In this document: positions 22,624 to 32,949 of the stretch, in pieces
Position numbering within the stretch: the stretch's first letter is position 1
How the letters are laid out: the number at the start of each line of letters is the position of its first letter
NCBI RefSeq assembly: GCF_910594005.1
Contig: NC_057827.1
Location: 7,192,001-7,256,000 of the forward strand
Source of the DNA: Cervus elaphus
Taxonomy: Eukaryota > Chordata > Mammalia > Artiodactyla > Cervidae
DNA length: 64,000 nucleotides
Direction: 5' to 3'
Notes under the pieces: model-generated
What the model was told of the DNA's origin: nothing
The model's database searches: none
The model's input: only the letters and a program-made list of their open reading frames with translations
Translations under genes and position numbers: made by a program

Positions 22624-22759
22624 TGAGATGATAGATACTAGCTTATTATGGTAATTATTTCACAATATATGTAAATAAAATTATGCTGTACACCTTAAAC
22701 TTACACAGGGCTGTATTTCAATTATATCTCAATAAACTGGAAAAAAAAATAACAAGTCC

Positions 22760-23865
22760 TCTTTGGATGGAGAAGTATGGTTTAAGACTGAGCTTGTAGA
22801 TAGAAGAAGAAAGGACTACAATCCTGCAGACTCCAGAACAAAAACCACAATCAGAGACAGTTAAACAAAATGAAACGGCAAAGAATTATGTTCCAAATGA
22901 ACAAACCAGATAAAACTCCAGAAAAACAACTAATAAAGTGGAGCCAAGAAAACTTCCAGAAAAAGAATTCAGAATAATGATAGTGAAAATGATCCAGGAT
23001 CCAGAAAAAGAATGGAGAAGATGTAAGAAATGTTTACCAAAGACCTAGAAGAACTAAAGAACAAACAGATGAGCAATACACTAAAGGAATCAATAGCAGA
23101 TTTACCGAGGTGGAAGAACATATAAACGACCTGGGGGACAGAATGGTGGCAATCACGACCACAGAACAGAATATAGAAAAAAGAAGGAAAGAAATGGAAA
23201 CAGCCTGAGAGGCCTCTGGACACCATCAAAAGCACAACATTCACATTATAGGGGTCGCAGAAGGAAAAGAGAGAGGGAAAGGACCTGAGAAAATATTTGA
23301 ACAGATAAGAGCTGAAAACTTCCCAAACATGGGAAAAGAAACAGTCAACCAAGTCCAGGAAGCACAAAGTCCCAGGCAGGATGAACCCAAGGAGGAGCAC
23401 AGCGAGACACACAGTGATCACACTGACAAAAATTAAAGACAAATACAAAACATTAAAAGCAGCAAGGGAAAAACGACAAATAACATACAAGGGAACTCCC
23501 AACAGGCAGCTCATTTCTCAACAGAAAACTCTACAAGCCAGACGGGAATATTTAAAGTGATGAAAGGGAAGAAACTACAACCAAGAATACTCTAACCAGC
23601 AAGACTCTCATTCAGATTTGATGGAGAAATCAAAGCTTTCCTGACTAGCAGAAGTTAAAGAGAACTCAGCACCACCAAACCAGCTTTAGAACAAACGCTA
23701 AAGGAACTCTTCTAGGCATGAAGCACAAGAGAAGGGAGAGACCTACAGAAAATAAACCCAAAACCATTAAGAAAATGGTAATAGGATCTTACATACCAAT
23801 AATTGCCTTAAAATGGATTAAACGTATCAACCAAAAAACAGACTGGTTGGTGGATGAAAACATGT
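22760..23865 (+). mobile_element. L1 ORF1 region, degenerate
   Basis: Sense L1 ORF1 coding sequence is recognisable: AGGCCTCTGGACACCATCAA, ATTATAGGGGTCGCAGAAGG, AAACAGTCAACCAAGTCCAG, ACATACAAGGGAACTCCCAA, GATGAAAGGGAAGAAACTAC and TTCAGATTTGATGGAGAAAT, followed by the ORF1-ORF2 spacer. Frameshifts and stops destroy the frame. The 181-codon minus-strand frame over it is a shadow. It may be a separate copy from the L1 tail just before it, because the order (tail, then ORF1) is not that of one element. Confidence 0.88.
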
Positions 23866-24585
23866 GCATGTGTGCACTTCCACTTACCACATCACTCTGC
23901 TTGACCCCTCCTCCAAATCGTATGTAAGTATTTTATATTGCTAAGTTAATAATATTCCCATTATGGCTTGCAATTATAATTATCTTTTACTTTTTGTCTG
24001 GCTATTGATTGTGAAAACTGATAAGTATCTTTTACTATTGTGATTATGTAACTATTACTCCATACCATTTTATCGATTGGTCAACAGAAAAATAATAGAA
24101 CTGTATACCATCAAAACTAGGATCTAATAGAAAAACCTGTAATCCCTTTTTAAAATCCAGATGCATATCAGAATTATCTTGAAATTTTTTGAAAAATATA
24201 AATGCTCAAGTATTGCTTTTTTCTCCAGAGCTCCAGATATGTTTCCAGCGAGCAGTAATGTTTAAAAACAACTAGACTATATGATGATATTCTACTTTTA
24301 TCTAGCTTGTTTCACTTTTTATATTTCATATTCAGGGCTCTTATTCATTTAGTTTATGTTCTCTGATTTCTCCATCTCTTCTTTCTTTTTTTTTTTTTTG
24401 ATGTTCTTTCTCAAGACTTTATCAAGTGTAGTAGAAAAGCTTTTGTATACATATATATAAATATGTATAATTTATATATTTTACAAAACATGTGGATTTT
24501 TGCCTAACTAAAAAAATTACGACATTTGATTCCACTTGTTTGTCTTAGTATGAACAGAATGCTAAATTTCTAATTAAAAAATAGA
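23866..24585. other. Unassigned AT-rich sequence
   Basis: I recognise nothing here beyond AT-richness and a T run near 24388-24400. Confidence 0.4.
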
Positions 24586-24925
24586 TATGCAAGAATCAAC
24601 AAAGGTTTATCATACAGCACAGGGAACTATAGTCAATATTTTGATGGAAAATAATTTCAAAAATAATATATGTGTATTTGTACAACTAAATCACCTTGCT
24701 GTGTACCCAAAACATTGTAAATCAACTATACTTCAATAAAATATATATATATATTTTTTAATTTAGTTTAATAACTTTGTGCTAATGTTAATTTCTTAGT
24801 TTTGATCACTGTAACACAGCTAAGTGAAACATTAAAATGAGAGGAATGCTGATTAAGGACATACTACTTTTGCAACTTGTCTATAAAGTATAAAAGTATT
24901 TCAAAATAAAAAGTTTATAAACATT
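24586..24925 (+). mobile_element. L1 3-prime tails
   Basis: The first part ends like the artiodactyl L1 tail (CAGGGAACTATAGTCAATAT, CATTGTAAATCAACTATACT, CAATAAAATATATATATATA). After about 24770, a second older L1-like end is suggested by TTTTGCAACTTGTCTATAAA and ATTTCAAAATAAAAAG. Confidence 0.65.
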
Positions 24926-25079
24926 TTAGAAAGCCAATTCCCATTGGAAGATGTGAGTGATCCAAATCAAACATCTGTCTCTATGAGCTATATACCACTA
25001 GAAAACCAGATAGTAGATGAAGGGAAGTATCTTTTTATGAAAGTATCATGAATAATATTTAATAAATGAAAGAATTAGG

Positions 25080-25860
25080 TCCACCATCATTTCATAGCCT
25101 CCAGCAAATTAATGGAGCTAGCCAATAATCACCATGGCTGCTGACATCAGAAAAAGATGGACCAAAGAACTCTATGTTCCTCATGAGGAACCTACAGGTG
25201 CAGTTTTGATCGCTCCTCCTCAAAAATCAGAACTCATGAAACTCTGATAAAGCATCAAGACCCACCCACCCCTCAGAGGAATTACAGTAGAAAGGAATAT
25301 GTTACATGATCCACAGAAATCAGCAATATTCAAGCTATGGGAAGACCTCCAGGATAAATAACTCAGTTTCTTCAAATGTATTTTTCAAGAGGAAAAATAA
25401 ATAAAACAAGTTGCAAGGGGAAGAAGAGAGAGAGAGAGAAAGGGAATTTTAGCGGAGGAAACTACCAGAGTAAAGGAGATCTAAGAGACAGATCAGCCAA
25501 TTGCAATGAGACCTGATTCAAACATACAAATTGAAAAAAGAAATATGGCATTTATGAGACAAGTGAAAACTTGAACACAGGTTTGGTATTTAATAATATT
25601 AAGGAATTTAAATTAATTCTTTAGGTATGATAATGGTATTATAGTTTAGGTTCTTTTTAAAGTTGTAGCTTTTCTAAAAATAAATGCTGAAATATTACAG
25701 AAGAAATGTCCTGAAGTCTGGAATGTGCTTCAGTATAAAAGGGGGCAAGGGAGTGAGTGGGATACAGATAGACAGTGCTGTCATGACATGCTAACTATTA
25801 AACTAGGTGATGGAGACAGAAACGTTCCTTATCTGCGCACTACTCTGTACCTGTGTGAAT
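25080..25860 (+). mobile_element. Old dispersed repeat, family uncertain (L1-like 3-prime end)
   Basis: The part from about 25480 resembles an ancient LINE 3-prime end in wording and order (CTAAGAGACAGATCAGCCAA, TAGGTATGATAATGGTATTA, TAGGTGATGGAGACAG). I cannot name the family. A GA-rich run lies at 25427-25442. A short open frame near 25135 has no recognisable domain. Confidence 0.4.
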
Positions 25861-26094
25861 AGAATGCAAATGGAACTCAGTAACAAAAAAACATTGGAGG
25901 AAGTCACCAACATGTGGAAATTAAAACACTCCTAAATAAAATGCGTCGAAGAAGAAATCATCAGGGAAATTAGAAAAAACTTTGAGATGAATTAAATTTT
26001 AAAGTTTTTTTTTCTTTTTAAATGAAGCATACTGACCTTGCGGGTGGAGATGGCGAGTACAAGCAAACCATGACCTCAGAGTCACAGCAGGATG

Positions 26095-26275
26095 AGTCTG
26101 GACTCAGGCCACGGCTCTGCCATCCCCCAGCAGGCAGCCCTAAGGCAGCTGTCAAGCCCTGAAACTCAGTTTCCTCACCTATGAAATGAAGGTGTGAAAA
26201 CAGGACCATCAGGAGGTTACGATGCAACTGCACACTAAAGCACTTGGCTCACACTGACAAGTATGAAAAGAACCT
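26095..26275 (+). mobile_element. MIR SINE
   Basis: Sense MIR order is seen: TCTGGACTCAGG, CACGGCTCTGCCATC, GAAACTCAGTTTCCTCACCT, ATGAAATGAAGGTG, and AAGCACTTGGCTCACA. Confidence 0.65.
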
Positions 26276-27409
26276 TCCCATGAACAAGACTATCTCTGGA
26301 GGGCAAACAAGTTTCTAGGGAAAGAGCGGTTATTTTTCTATAATTGGACCCCATTTATGATAAAAAAAAAAAAGTATCAAAAGAAAAATTATTTCCAAAA
26401 ACCATGTAATGTCCAAATATTCCTCAAGTGTCCCCCCACCTAGCACACCAGACAGATGTCCCTGCTTCAAGAAGACTTATGTTGTTCTGGCGCATCCCTG
26501 TCCCTCGGGGCCTTGTACTGGTATCCCCGCTTCTTCAAATATTTTGTTCCAAATAAGACAAAGGTGCTGTGCTTCCCAGGGGCAAAACGTTTCTGCTGTT
26601 GGTGAGGAAGAGGCTGGACTCTCCAGGAAAGGGAGGAAAGGCAGGTTGAGACAAGATAAACAAACGGACAGAAACAATGGGGAAACTTGGTCGGGTCCCT
26701 TTCAGGATCTTCTGAAAAAACAAGCCGTGAAGCCCAGGGTAAGCAGGCTGAACAGGTGCCCCTGGTGAGCTGGGAAAGCCAAGTGAGAGTCAAAGGAAAG
26801 GAACGGGATAAAGTTAAATTCTAAGAGAAGCGTGAGGGCATGCCCTGACTGTTCCCAAAAGATGACGGCAAGACAGCAAAGGGCCAGAGCCCCAGAAGCC
26901 CAAAACCTTCAGGGAAAAGTCACCACGGGCTAATTCAGGCAGAAATGCTGCTGCTGCGTCATCCTGGAGGCAGACACCGAGAGGTGCCCAGGTTTGAGTC
27001 ATCACAAAGCATGGAGAAGCAAAAGGGAAAACGTTACCCAAGAACGCAGGCAGGGCGGGCGGAAGGTGGGGGCCACAGGACGAAGGTGCCCCCTGCTCCA
27101 GGCCCACAGGATCAGGGTCGTGAGGGGCGTGTGGACCTGAGCCAGGACTCATGGCATGCTAGAAACGGACTGCAGGTGAGGCAGGGGCTTGTGCAGAGTT
27201 TGGGTCTGCCCGGGACCCCCCCTCAGGCAGCGCCCCGCTGAGGCTCACTCCGTTCCCAGCAGCAGGGGCGAGGTTTGCTCCTTTTAACGGGTGGCCCCCT
27301 CGCTCTGAGGCTGAACAGGTGGGTAAGCACTGGAATCCCCGGCTTCCGCTCATCCCCTCTCTTGGGCAAATGCCCTCTCGGGAATGTTTCTTCTCCAGTG
27401 TCCCCCGAC
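26276..27409. other. Unassigned intronic sequence
   Basis: I recognise no gene or repeat. The region becomes GC-rich towards the minisatellite. Overlapping frames up to 119 codons have no domains. Confidence 0.45.
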
Positions 27410-28506
27410 CTCTCCTCCGATCACAGGCCCTGCCTTCCCTCCACGAGAACCCAGCCCTGTCCCCTGGTCCCTCCCCTGATCACAGGCTCTGCCTTCCCTT
27501 CACAAGGACTCCCACGTTCCCCCGACCCCTCCTCTGATCACAGGCTCTGCCTTCCCTCCACGAGAACCCAGCCCTGTCCCCTGGTCCCTCGCCTGATCAC
27601 AGGCTCTGCCTTCCCTCCATGAGGACCCCCACATACCCCCAACCCCTCCTCTGATCACAGGTCTGCCTTCCCTCCACGAGGACCCCCACCCTGTCCCCCA
27701 ACCCCTCCTCTGACCACAGGTTCTGCCTTCCCTCCACAAGGACCCCCACATTCCCCCGACCCCTCCTCTGATCACAGGCTCTGCCTTCCCTCCACAAGAA
27801 CCCAGCCCTGTCCCCTGGTTCCTCGCCTGATCACAGGCTCTGCCTTCCCTCCATGAGGACCCCCACATACCCCCAACCCCTCCTCTGATCACAGGTCTGC
27901 CTTCCCTCCACGAGGACCCCCACCCTGTCCCCCAACCCCTCCTCTGACCACAGGTTCTGCCTTCCCTCCACAAGGACCCCCACCCTGTCCCCCAACCCCT
28001 CCTCTGACCACAGGCTCTGCCTTCCCTCCACGAGGACCCCCACATACCCCCGACCCCTCCTCTGATCACAGGTCTGCCTTCCCTCCATGAGGATCCCCAC
28101 CATTCCCCCAACCCCTCCTGTGATCACAGGTCTGCCTTCCCTCCACGAGGACCCCCACCCTGTCCCCCGACCCCTCCTGTGATCACAGGCTCTGACTTCC
28201 CTCCACGAGAACCCCCACCATTCCCCAACCCCTCCTCTGATCACAGGCTCTGCCTTCCCTCCATGAGGACCCCAACATCCCCCCGACCCCTCCTGTGATC
28301 ACAGGTCTGCCTTCCCTCCACGAGAACCCCTGCCATTCCCCAACCCCTCCTCTGATCACAGGTCTGCCTTCCCTCCACAAGAACCCCCCACATTCCCCAA
28401 CCCCTCTTCTGATCACAGGCTCGGCCTTCCCTCCACAAGGACCCCCACACCCCCCTGGCCCCTCCTCTGACCACAGGCTCTGCCTTCCTCCATAAGAACC
28501 CTCACC
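27410..28506 (+). repeat. G/C-skewed minisatellite, about 19 copies of a roughly 58-base unit
   Basis: The unit contains TGATCACAGG, TCTGCCTTCCCTCCAC, GAGGACCCCCAC and a C-rich end (CCTGTCCCCCAACCCCTCC). Counting the CACAGG anchor gives 19 copies from about 27422 to 28475, spaced 56-60 bases. At least two unit subtypes alternate (a CAGCCCTGTCCCCTGG type and a CACCCTGTCCCCCAACC type). Units also differ by one or two bases, so no single frame is kept. Open frames of up to 203 codons across it are repeat artefacts. It lies in ATP10A intron 1, about 3.3-4.4 kb from exon 1, and is G-rich on the RNA-sense strand. Confidence 0.95.
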
Positions 28507-29173
28507 CTCCTGGCCGGCTCTTGGCTCCCGTCCCTGCCCCTCCGTCAGCCCCACCAGCCTTGTGCCCCGCGGTCACTTGCTGCCCCTCACCCCAGCCCGG
28601 GTGGCACCAGGCCTGTCCCCTCTGGAGGCTCACTCAGGCCTGGAGGCTAAAGGGCAGTCCAAGCCCTACAGCAAACCTGAGCCCTACAGCAAGAGAAACC
28701 AGACAGAACAGGAATGGGACTGTCACCCCCTTCTTTCCACCTGTGCCCGGAAGGAGATGGCTTCGCCAGCGAGCCATCACCCTCACAGTAAGGTCTGTGT
28801 GACCAAAAAGGACTTTGGTGTCTGCCCCATCCCGCGGCCGACTGACCCTCCTGGGGCCGGGGCCACAGGCAGGACCTGAGCCCCAAGCATCAGCCTCTGT
28901 GCTCTCGTTCTGCTGCTGCGGCTCAGGAGGGTTTTCCCAAACACAGCCTGAGATCCAGATGACGCCATGGGCTCAGGCCACGGAAACAGGACCTCTGTGA
29001 GAGTCTGTGTGCACAAGCCCAGTCATGCTGTGGTCACCAGTGCTCCCACCTCCAGGGGCTCAGCAGCTCAGGGTCAGGGAGTGGGAGGGGAGGACCCGGG
29101 AACCTGCACTGCCAGCAAGCCTAACGCGGGGTTCCCACAGAGAAGGCACCCAAGGGCTCCGTAATGGGAACAT
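28507..29173. other. Unassigned GC-rich intronic sequence
   Basis: I recognise no gene or repeat. A small direct repeat is visible near 28660-28690, where CCTACAGCAA occurs twice. Confidence 0.45.
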
Positions 29174-29384
29174 GTGTGTGTGCTCAGTCATTTCCGACTC
29201 TCTGCGAGCCTTTGGACTGTAGCCCACCAGGCTCCTCTATCCATGGGATTGTCCAGGCAAGAAGAATACTGGAGTGGGTTCCCACTCCCTTCTCCAGAGC
29301 ATTTTCCCAACCCGGGGATTGAACCCACATCGCCTGCATAGCAGGTGGATTCTTTACCACTGAGCCATCAAGGAAGACCCTGAT
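29174..29384 (-). mobile_element. Bov-tA SINE with near-perfect 10-bp target duplication
   Basis: Antisense copy: GCTCAGTCATTTCCGACTC, AGAATACTGGAGTGGG, GGGGATTGAACCC, then GAGCCATCAAGGAAGACC. The flanks ATGGGAACAT (29164-29173) and ATGGGGACAT (29385-29394) differ at one base. Confidence 0.92.
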
Positions 29385-30584
29385 ATGGGGACATATCACA
29401 TAAATAATGGTACAAATAATTAATTCACTGCACACTGCAGTCAGGACACACGGGGCATCCCAGAGAAGCCACCATCCAGAGACAGGCTTCCCCAACTCAA
29501 GCCTGCTCTCGCTGCACTGACACCGTTTACGGAAGGCCCGCTCCACGTCCACCAGAGCAATGACATGGCAGAGGACAGATCCCAACTGCACACCGCGTTG
29601 GGTCACTGTCTCTGTGGCTACCAGAGACCCTGAACACACTCCGGCCTGACGATGGGGAGGACGGGGAGGCGCAGACATCCACTGACTCACAGCCCAGGAC
29701 TGAAAACACCCATCCCAGACTTTCTGGGCCTGAAGGAGTTTCTCCTACAGACGGCCTCCTCTGTGCGCACATCTGACACCATCTCACACCCACAGAACCT
29801 CCCCAGGAAGAAGGTCCATTCTCTCCCCAGAAAAGCATTCAAGGAATTTAACTTGGGAGCTGGGAGGCGCTGGGGCCTGAAAGCACCGTTGTCCCCGAGG
29901 CCTCCCCACCACCCAGGTCAGGGAAAGAGAAGGTGGACAGGCGGGTCCACGGGGAAGGGGAAGGGTTCCAAATTCCAGGAAGCGTTTTGAGGTCACGGAG
30001 GCCAGATTGCTCTGGGGTTCCACTAGGCGGGGATGCGGGGGGTCATGGGCATGTTAGGGGTGACGGTAGTTATAAGGGTCAATTGACTTTGTCAGCTGAA
30101 AATAAACAGTTTCCTGAGGCCTAAGTATTTCTAAAAAGGAGGCTACAGGAGTAGCAGCTGAGGAAGAACAGAAGTGGCATGTGTGTAAAGACAGAACCTG
30201 GGGCCCCACCGGGTCTCGAGGAGTACACTGCAGTATACAGAGCACACAGCAGGCTGGCACCCACCGAGGCCTCCGGGCAAGGGTGCCCCTCCCTCCTCAG
30301 CTGCAGGGGGAACAGGAGCCAGGAAACCCCTGGCTGACTCGCCAACGGGCACCCCTGACAGCAGGCAGGCAGCATCACTCAAACACAGAAGCATCACCTC
30401 TGTGCTCATTAAATACTCAGACCCCCAGACCCAGACCCGGATGAGTCAGTCAGATGTGTTTGGATGAAGCCTGAGAATTGTTGGTTTGTTTAGTTTTTTT
30501 AACTCGCATTGTTAAATTGTTATTTTTAATAAGCTTTTCAGGCGATTCTTATATAACTTTAAGAAACATAAGCACCAGAATACT
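29385..30584. other. Unassigned intronic sequence
   Basis: I recognise no gene or repeat. Frames up to 168 codons overlap on both strands and lack domains. Confidence 0.45.
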
Positions 30585-30780
30585 GTAAAAGCTATGAAGT
30601 TGGGAAGACCTGGGTCAAATTTTAGTAGTACTACATAGAAATCTGTGGACTCGGGCAAGTTACTTAACTTCCCTGAACTCCTGTTCACTCACTTGTAAAA
30701 CAAGCGTAATTTGTAAAACAACAATCAATGTTGCCGGGAGGGTCAGAGTTACTCAAAGGCATCCTCCGAAACTAACCTAA
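30585..30780 (+). mobile_element. MIR SINE
   Basis: Sense MIR order: AAGACCTGGGTCAAATTTTA, GTGGACTCGGGCAAGTTACT, TAACTTCCCTGAACTCC and CTTGTAAAACAAGCG, then GGAGGGTCAGAGTTA. It lies just inside the CpG-rich shore downstream of ATP10A exon 1. Confidence 0.7.
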
Positions 30781-31758
30781 GAGGCAGGAATAACCGGGAG
30801 AGTGCAAGGGGCTTCCTGGAGGCTGACCAAGCCTAACGGCCTTCGCCTCCGGAGACCCGACCAGCCCGGACGCCAAGGCTGGAGGACAGGCAGCAGCAGG
30901 GAAACGGGCTCAGCTCTGGACAGGAGCGAGGTCATCTGCCTTCCGGACGGGTGTGGCCGTGAGGCGGACTCTAACACCCGACACCGCTCCGAGATGCGGC
31001 TGCGGCCAAGCGGCTCTCGGGGTCTGGGAGAGGAGGGAGCGAAGAGCCAGCAGCGTCCCGGACAGGTCTCTGCTGGGGGTCCAAAACTTGAGGGAGGCGC
31101 AGGGAGAGAGAAGGAGCAGGAAGCCAGAGAAGTACATCCCTGGGACTAACTGCGCACAAGGCTCGAAAAACTCCGCAAGGTCTCAGTCTTTCCATCTGGA
31201 AACGGGTTAGTTTTTTAAAACTATGCAGTCAGCCCCGCGGGATGGCAGCCGGCTGGGTGGCCGGCTCTCGGCTCACAAAGGGAATGGACGCCGCTGCCCT
31301 TTTATCTGATGTGTGCCTGGCATGTCAGAACTTGGTGGTTTCACTCTGTTGTCCCGAGAGAAGATGTTTTCTGAAACCGAGCTTTACATTCCTGTGTAGG
31401 TTGTTTAAGTCGCTCACCTCCCTGGCCCTCAGAGCCTGGACAAGATTGGAGGCTGGGACTTGAAGCTGGGGCGCCAGGGAATTTCCCTCCTTTTTACTAA
31501 TAAAGCAGGAGCCGCGGGGGACGAGGGCGCCCGGCGGCTGCGGGAGGCCAGCCCGGGGATCGCTAGGCTCAGACGCGACGTCTGAGGGACACTCAGGGAC
31601 TGCGGACCCCCAGGCCCGGACCTCTGGCGAGGGCTTCCAGGTCTCCGCGCCCCGGTCCGCAGGGTCCCGCGTGGGCCGCGGCCCCCCGAGGCTCGACCCT
31701 CCGGCCCGCCCGGAATGAAGCGGCCGTCCCCGGTCTCCCGCCCCGCGCCGCGCGCTCG

Positions 31759-31770
31759 GCTCACCTGCTG
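31759..31770 (-). other. ATP10A: Splice donor of ATP10A exon 1
   Basis: On the minus strand the exon ends in CAGCAG and the intron opens with GTGAGC, so the exon/intron boundary is between 31765 and 31764. The last exon bases (AG) begin an arginine codon completed by exon 2. An unspliced reading would hit TGA at 31763-31761 at once, which supports splicing here. Confidence 0.9.
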
Positions 31771-32210
31771 AAGACGAGGCATCCCAGGTGGTTGATCTCG
31801 TGGTCGGAGCGGTGGCGGCTGTAGTCCTCCCACAGGTCCTTGAAGGCCGTGACCGCCAGGATGAAGAGCACGGGCGCCAGCGCCAGGCCGGGCTGGAAGG
31901 CGTTCACCGCGGGCACGAAGTTGAGCAGCGCGATGAACACGAAGTACACGTTGGCCAGACGGTGGAACTGCTCGAACAGGTTCTTGGGCAGGAAGGACAG
32001 CGGAGTGTACTTGGTGGTCTTGAGCCGGTTGTCCGCCAGGTGCTGGGCGCCCCCGCGCAGCCGGCGCCGCGGCGCGCCCTTGCCCGCCGGCTCCTCGGCG
32101 CCCGGAGGCGGCTGCAGGTTGGAGCATACGGTGCGCGTCCGGCCCTCCCGGCGCCGCCGCCGTCCCGGGGGCCCGGGCTCCTCGGCCGCCGCCGCCGGCT
32201 CCCGCTCCAT
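31765..32210 (-). CDS. ATP10A: ATP10A exon 1: N-terminal part of a P4-ATPase lipid flippase
   Basis: Reading the minus strand from the ATG at 32210 gives 148 codons plus two bases before a splice donor. The peptide starts MEREPA, has an arginine-rich stretch (residues 17-27), then NRLKTTKYT (61-69), FLPKNLFEQF (73-82), a first membrane segment (about 87-104), a second (about 109-125) and DLWEDYSRHRSD (125-136). These are the N-terminal hallmarks of P4-ATPases, and the sequence fits ATP10A specifically. The full protein in the family is about 1,500 residues; the phosphorylation and nucleotide-binding domains lie in later exons that are not in this window. Family knowledge: ATP10A works with CDC50A/TMEM30A and flips phosphatidylcholine and glucosylceramide to the inner leaflet of the plasma membrane. 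The start has a good Kozak context (G at -3, G at +4). The human orthologue lies in the Prader-Willi/Angelman region, where its imprinting is disputed. Confidence 0.95.
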
Positions 32211-32949
32211 GGCCGCGTGTCGCCGCGCCCGGCTGCTCCGTCGCTCGCGCCCGCCCGCGCCAGCCTCCTAGGTGATCATCGCCGGCGGCCGGGGCGCGGC
32301 GGCGCGGGCTCCCCGCCTGCGGGACGCACGGGAGCGCGGTCAGCGGCCGCCCCGCCCCGCCCCGCCCGCCGCCCGGGCCCCGCGCCCTCGCGCCCGCCTC
32401 GGCCCTTCCGCCCGGACACTCCCGGCCCCGCCCCGCGCCCCGCCTGGGACCCCGCGGAGAGCGGGAAACCAAAAGCCCAAGCAGAGGTGGAAACTTCGGA
32501 GCGGCTTAGTTTCGTTTCCGGAAGCATCAGCGCGGGCCCCGGCCCGGCAAGCGCTCCAGCCCCCGGGGAGACGGGAGACGGCGGGGTGTGGGAGGCACCG
32601 CGGCCCGCCAGGAATGAGTCTGGGGGACCCGGCTGGGACCGCCTCCTGGAACCAGCTAGACTCACAAGGCACATGGGCCAGAGCATACCGATGCTCGGAG
32701 TTTTAAAATCTCATTTACCGAGGACATCTGTTCCCGGGACCCCGAGGGGATTCTTCTTTGCCTGGACAACTCCTCGCTACCCTGCCCTTTTACACTAACC
32801 TCTTGGGTGAACTAGACTGAACCTTCATGACCATCGCTGCCTTTCCTTACTTCCCTAAATAGGATTCTTTTTTTTCCCGTTAATTGAAGGGAGGAATATT
32901 TCGCTGAGCAAAGGCAGGCTGGTTTGCTCTATTTCAGTCTCTTTTCCTT

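Larger units (their letters stand above)
21340..22745 (+). mobile_element. Artiodactyl L1 3-prime end with two nested BovB insertions
   Basis: Sense L1 ORF2 end and 3-prime untranslated sequence are clear: ATCATCAGGGAAATGCAAAT, GGAAAACAGTATGGAGGTTC, TTCACAGCAGCATTATTTAC, GGAATACCACTCAGTCATAA, GGGCTGTATTTCAATTATAT, and a final A run. BovB pieces at about 21724-22076 and 22572-22623 interrupt it. Confidence 0.88.
1..31764 (-). other. ATP10A: Proximal intron 1 of ATP10A (inferred)
   Basis: ATP10A is transcribed leftward from exon 1, and no later ATP10A exon can be recognised down to position 1. I looked for the conserved P4-ATPase blocks that should follow, such as the PADILLL/DGETNLK region and DKTGTLT, and found none. 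The interval is therefore most simply the start of a long first intron packed with transposons. This rests on exon 1 orientation plus the absence of exon 2, not on a transcript. Confidence 0.75.
31480..32680 (-). promoter_or_regulatory. ATP10A: CpG island promoter of ATP10A
   Basis: The segment is very rich in G, C and CpG and covers the start codon, the upstream flank and the first part of intron 1. Clusters of GC boxes (CCCCGCCCC-type Sp1 sites) lie at about 32349-32371 and 32422-32446, some 140-240 bases upstream of the start codon. No TATA box is evident, so dispersed initiation typical of CpG island promoters is expected. The exact transcription start cannot be placed from sequence alone. 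Long open frames on both strands here result from the base composition. Confidence 0.8.

Noticed and set aside
22969..23514. 181-codon minus-strand frame with apparent membrane segments
   Set aside because: It is opposite A-rich L1 ORF1 sequence; T-rich complements give artificial Phe/Leu/Ser-rich, membrane-like translations.
27500..28111. 203-codon minus-strand open frame of repetitive glycine/tryptophan-rich sequence
   Set aside because: It is the translation of the 58-base minisatellite. Neighbouring frames are equally open and no domain or splice signal supports it.
27410..28506. Possible CRISPR array because of regular spacing
   Set aside because: Units are contiguous with no unique spacers, and the DNA is mammalian. 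The same reasoning applies to 51659-52164.
31429..32472. 347-codon minus-strand frame overlapping ATP10A exon 1
   Set aside because: It is out of frame with the conserved P4-ATPase peptide and is produced by the CpG island's lack of stop codons.
31788..32798. 336-codon plus-strand frame opposite ATP10A exon 1
   Set aside because: It is an antisense shadow in the CpG island, with low-complexity proline/arginine/alanine content and no domain.
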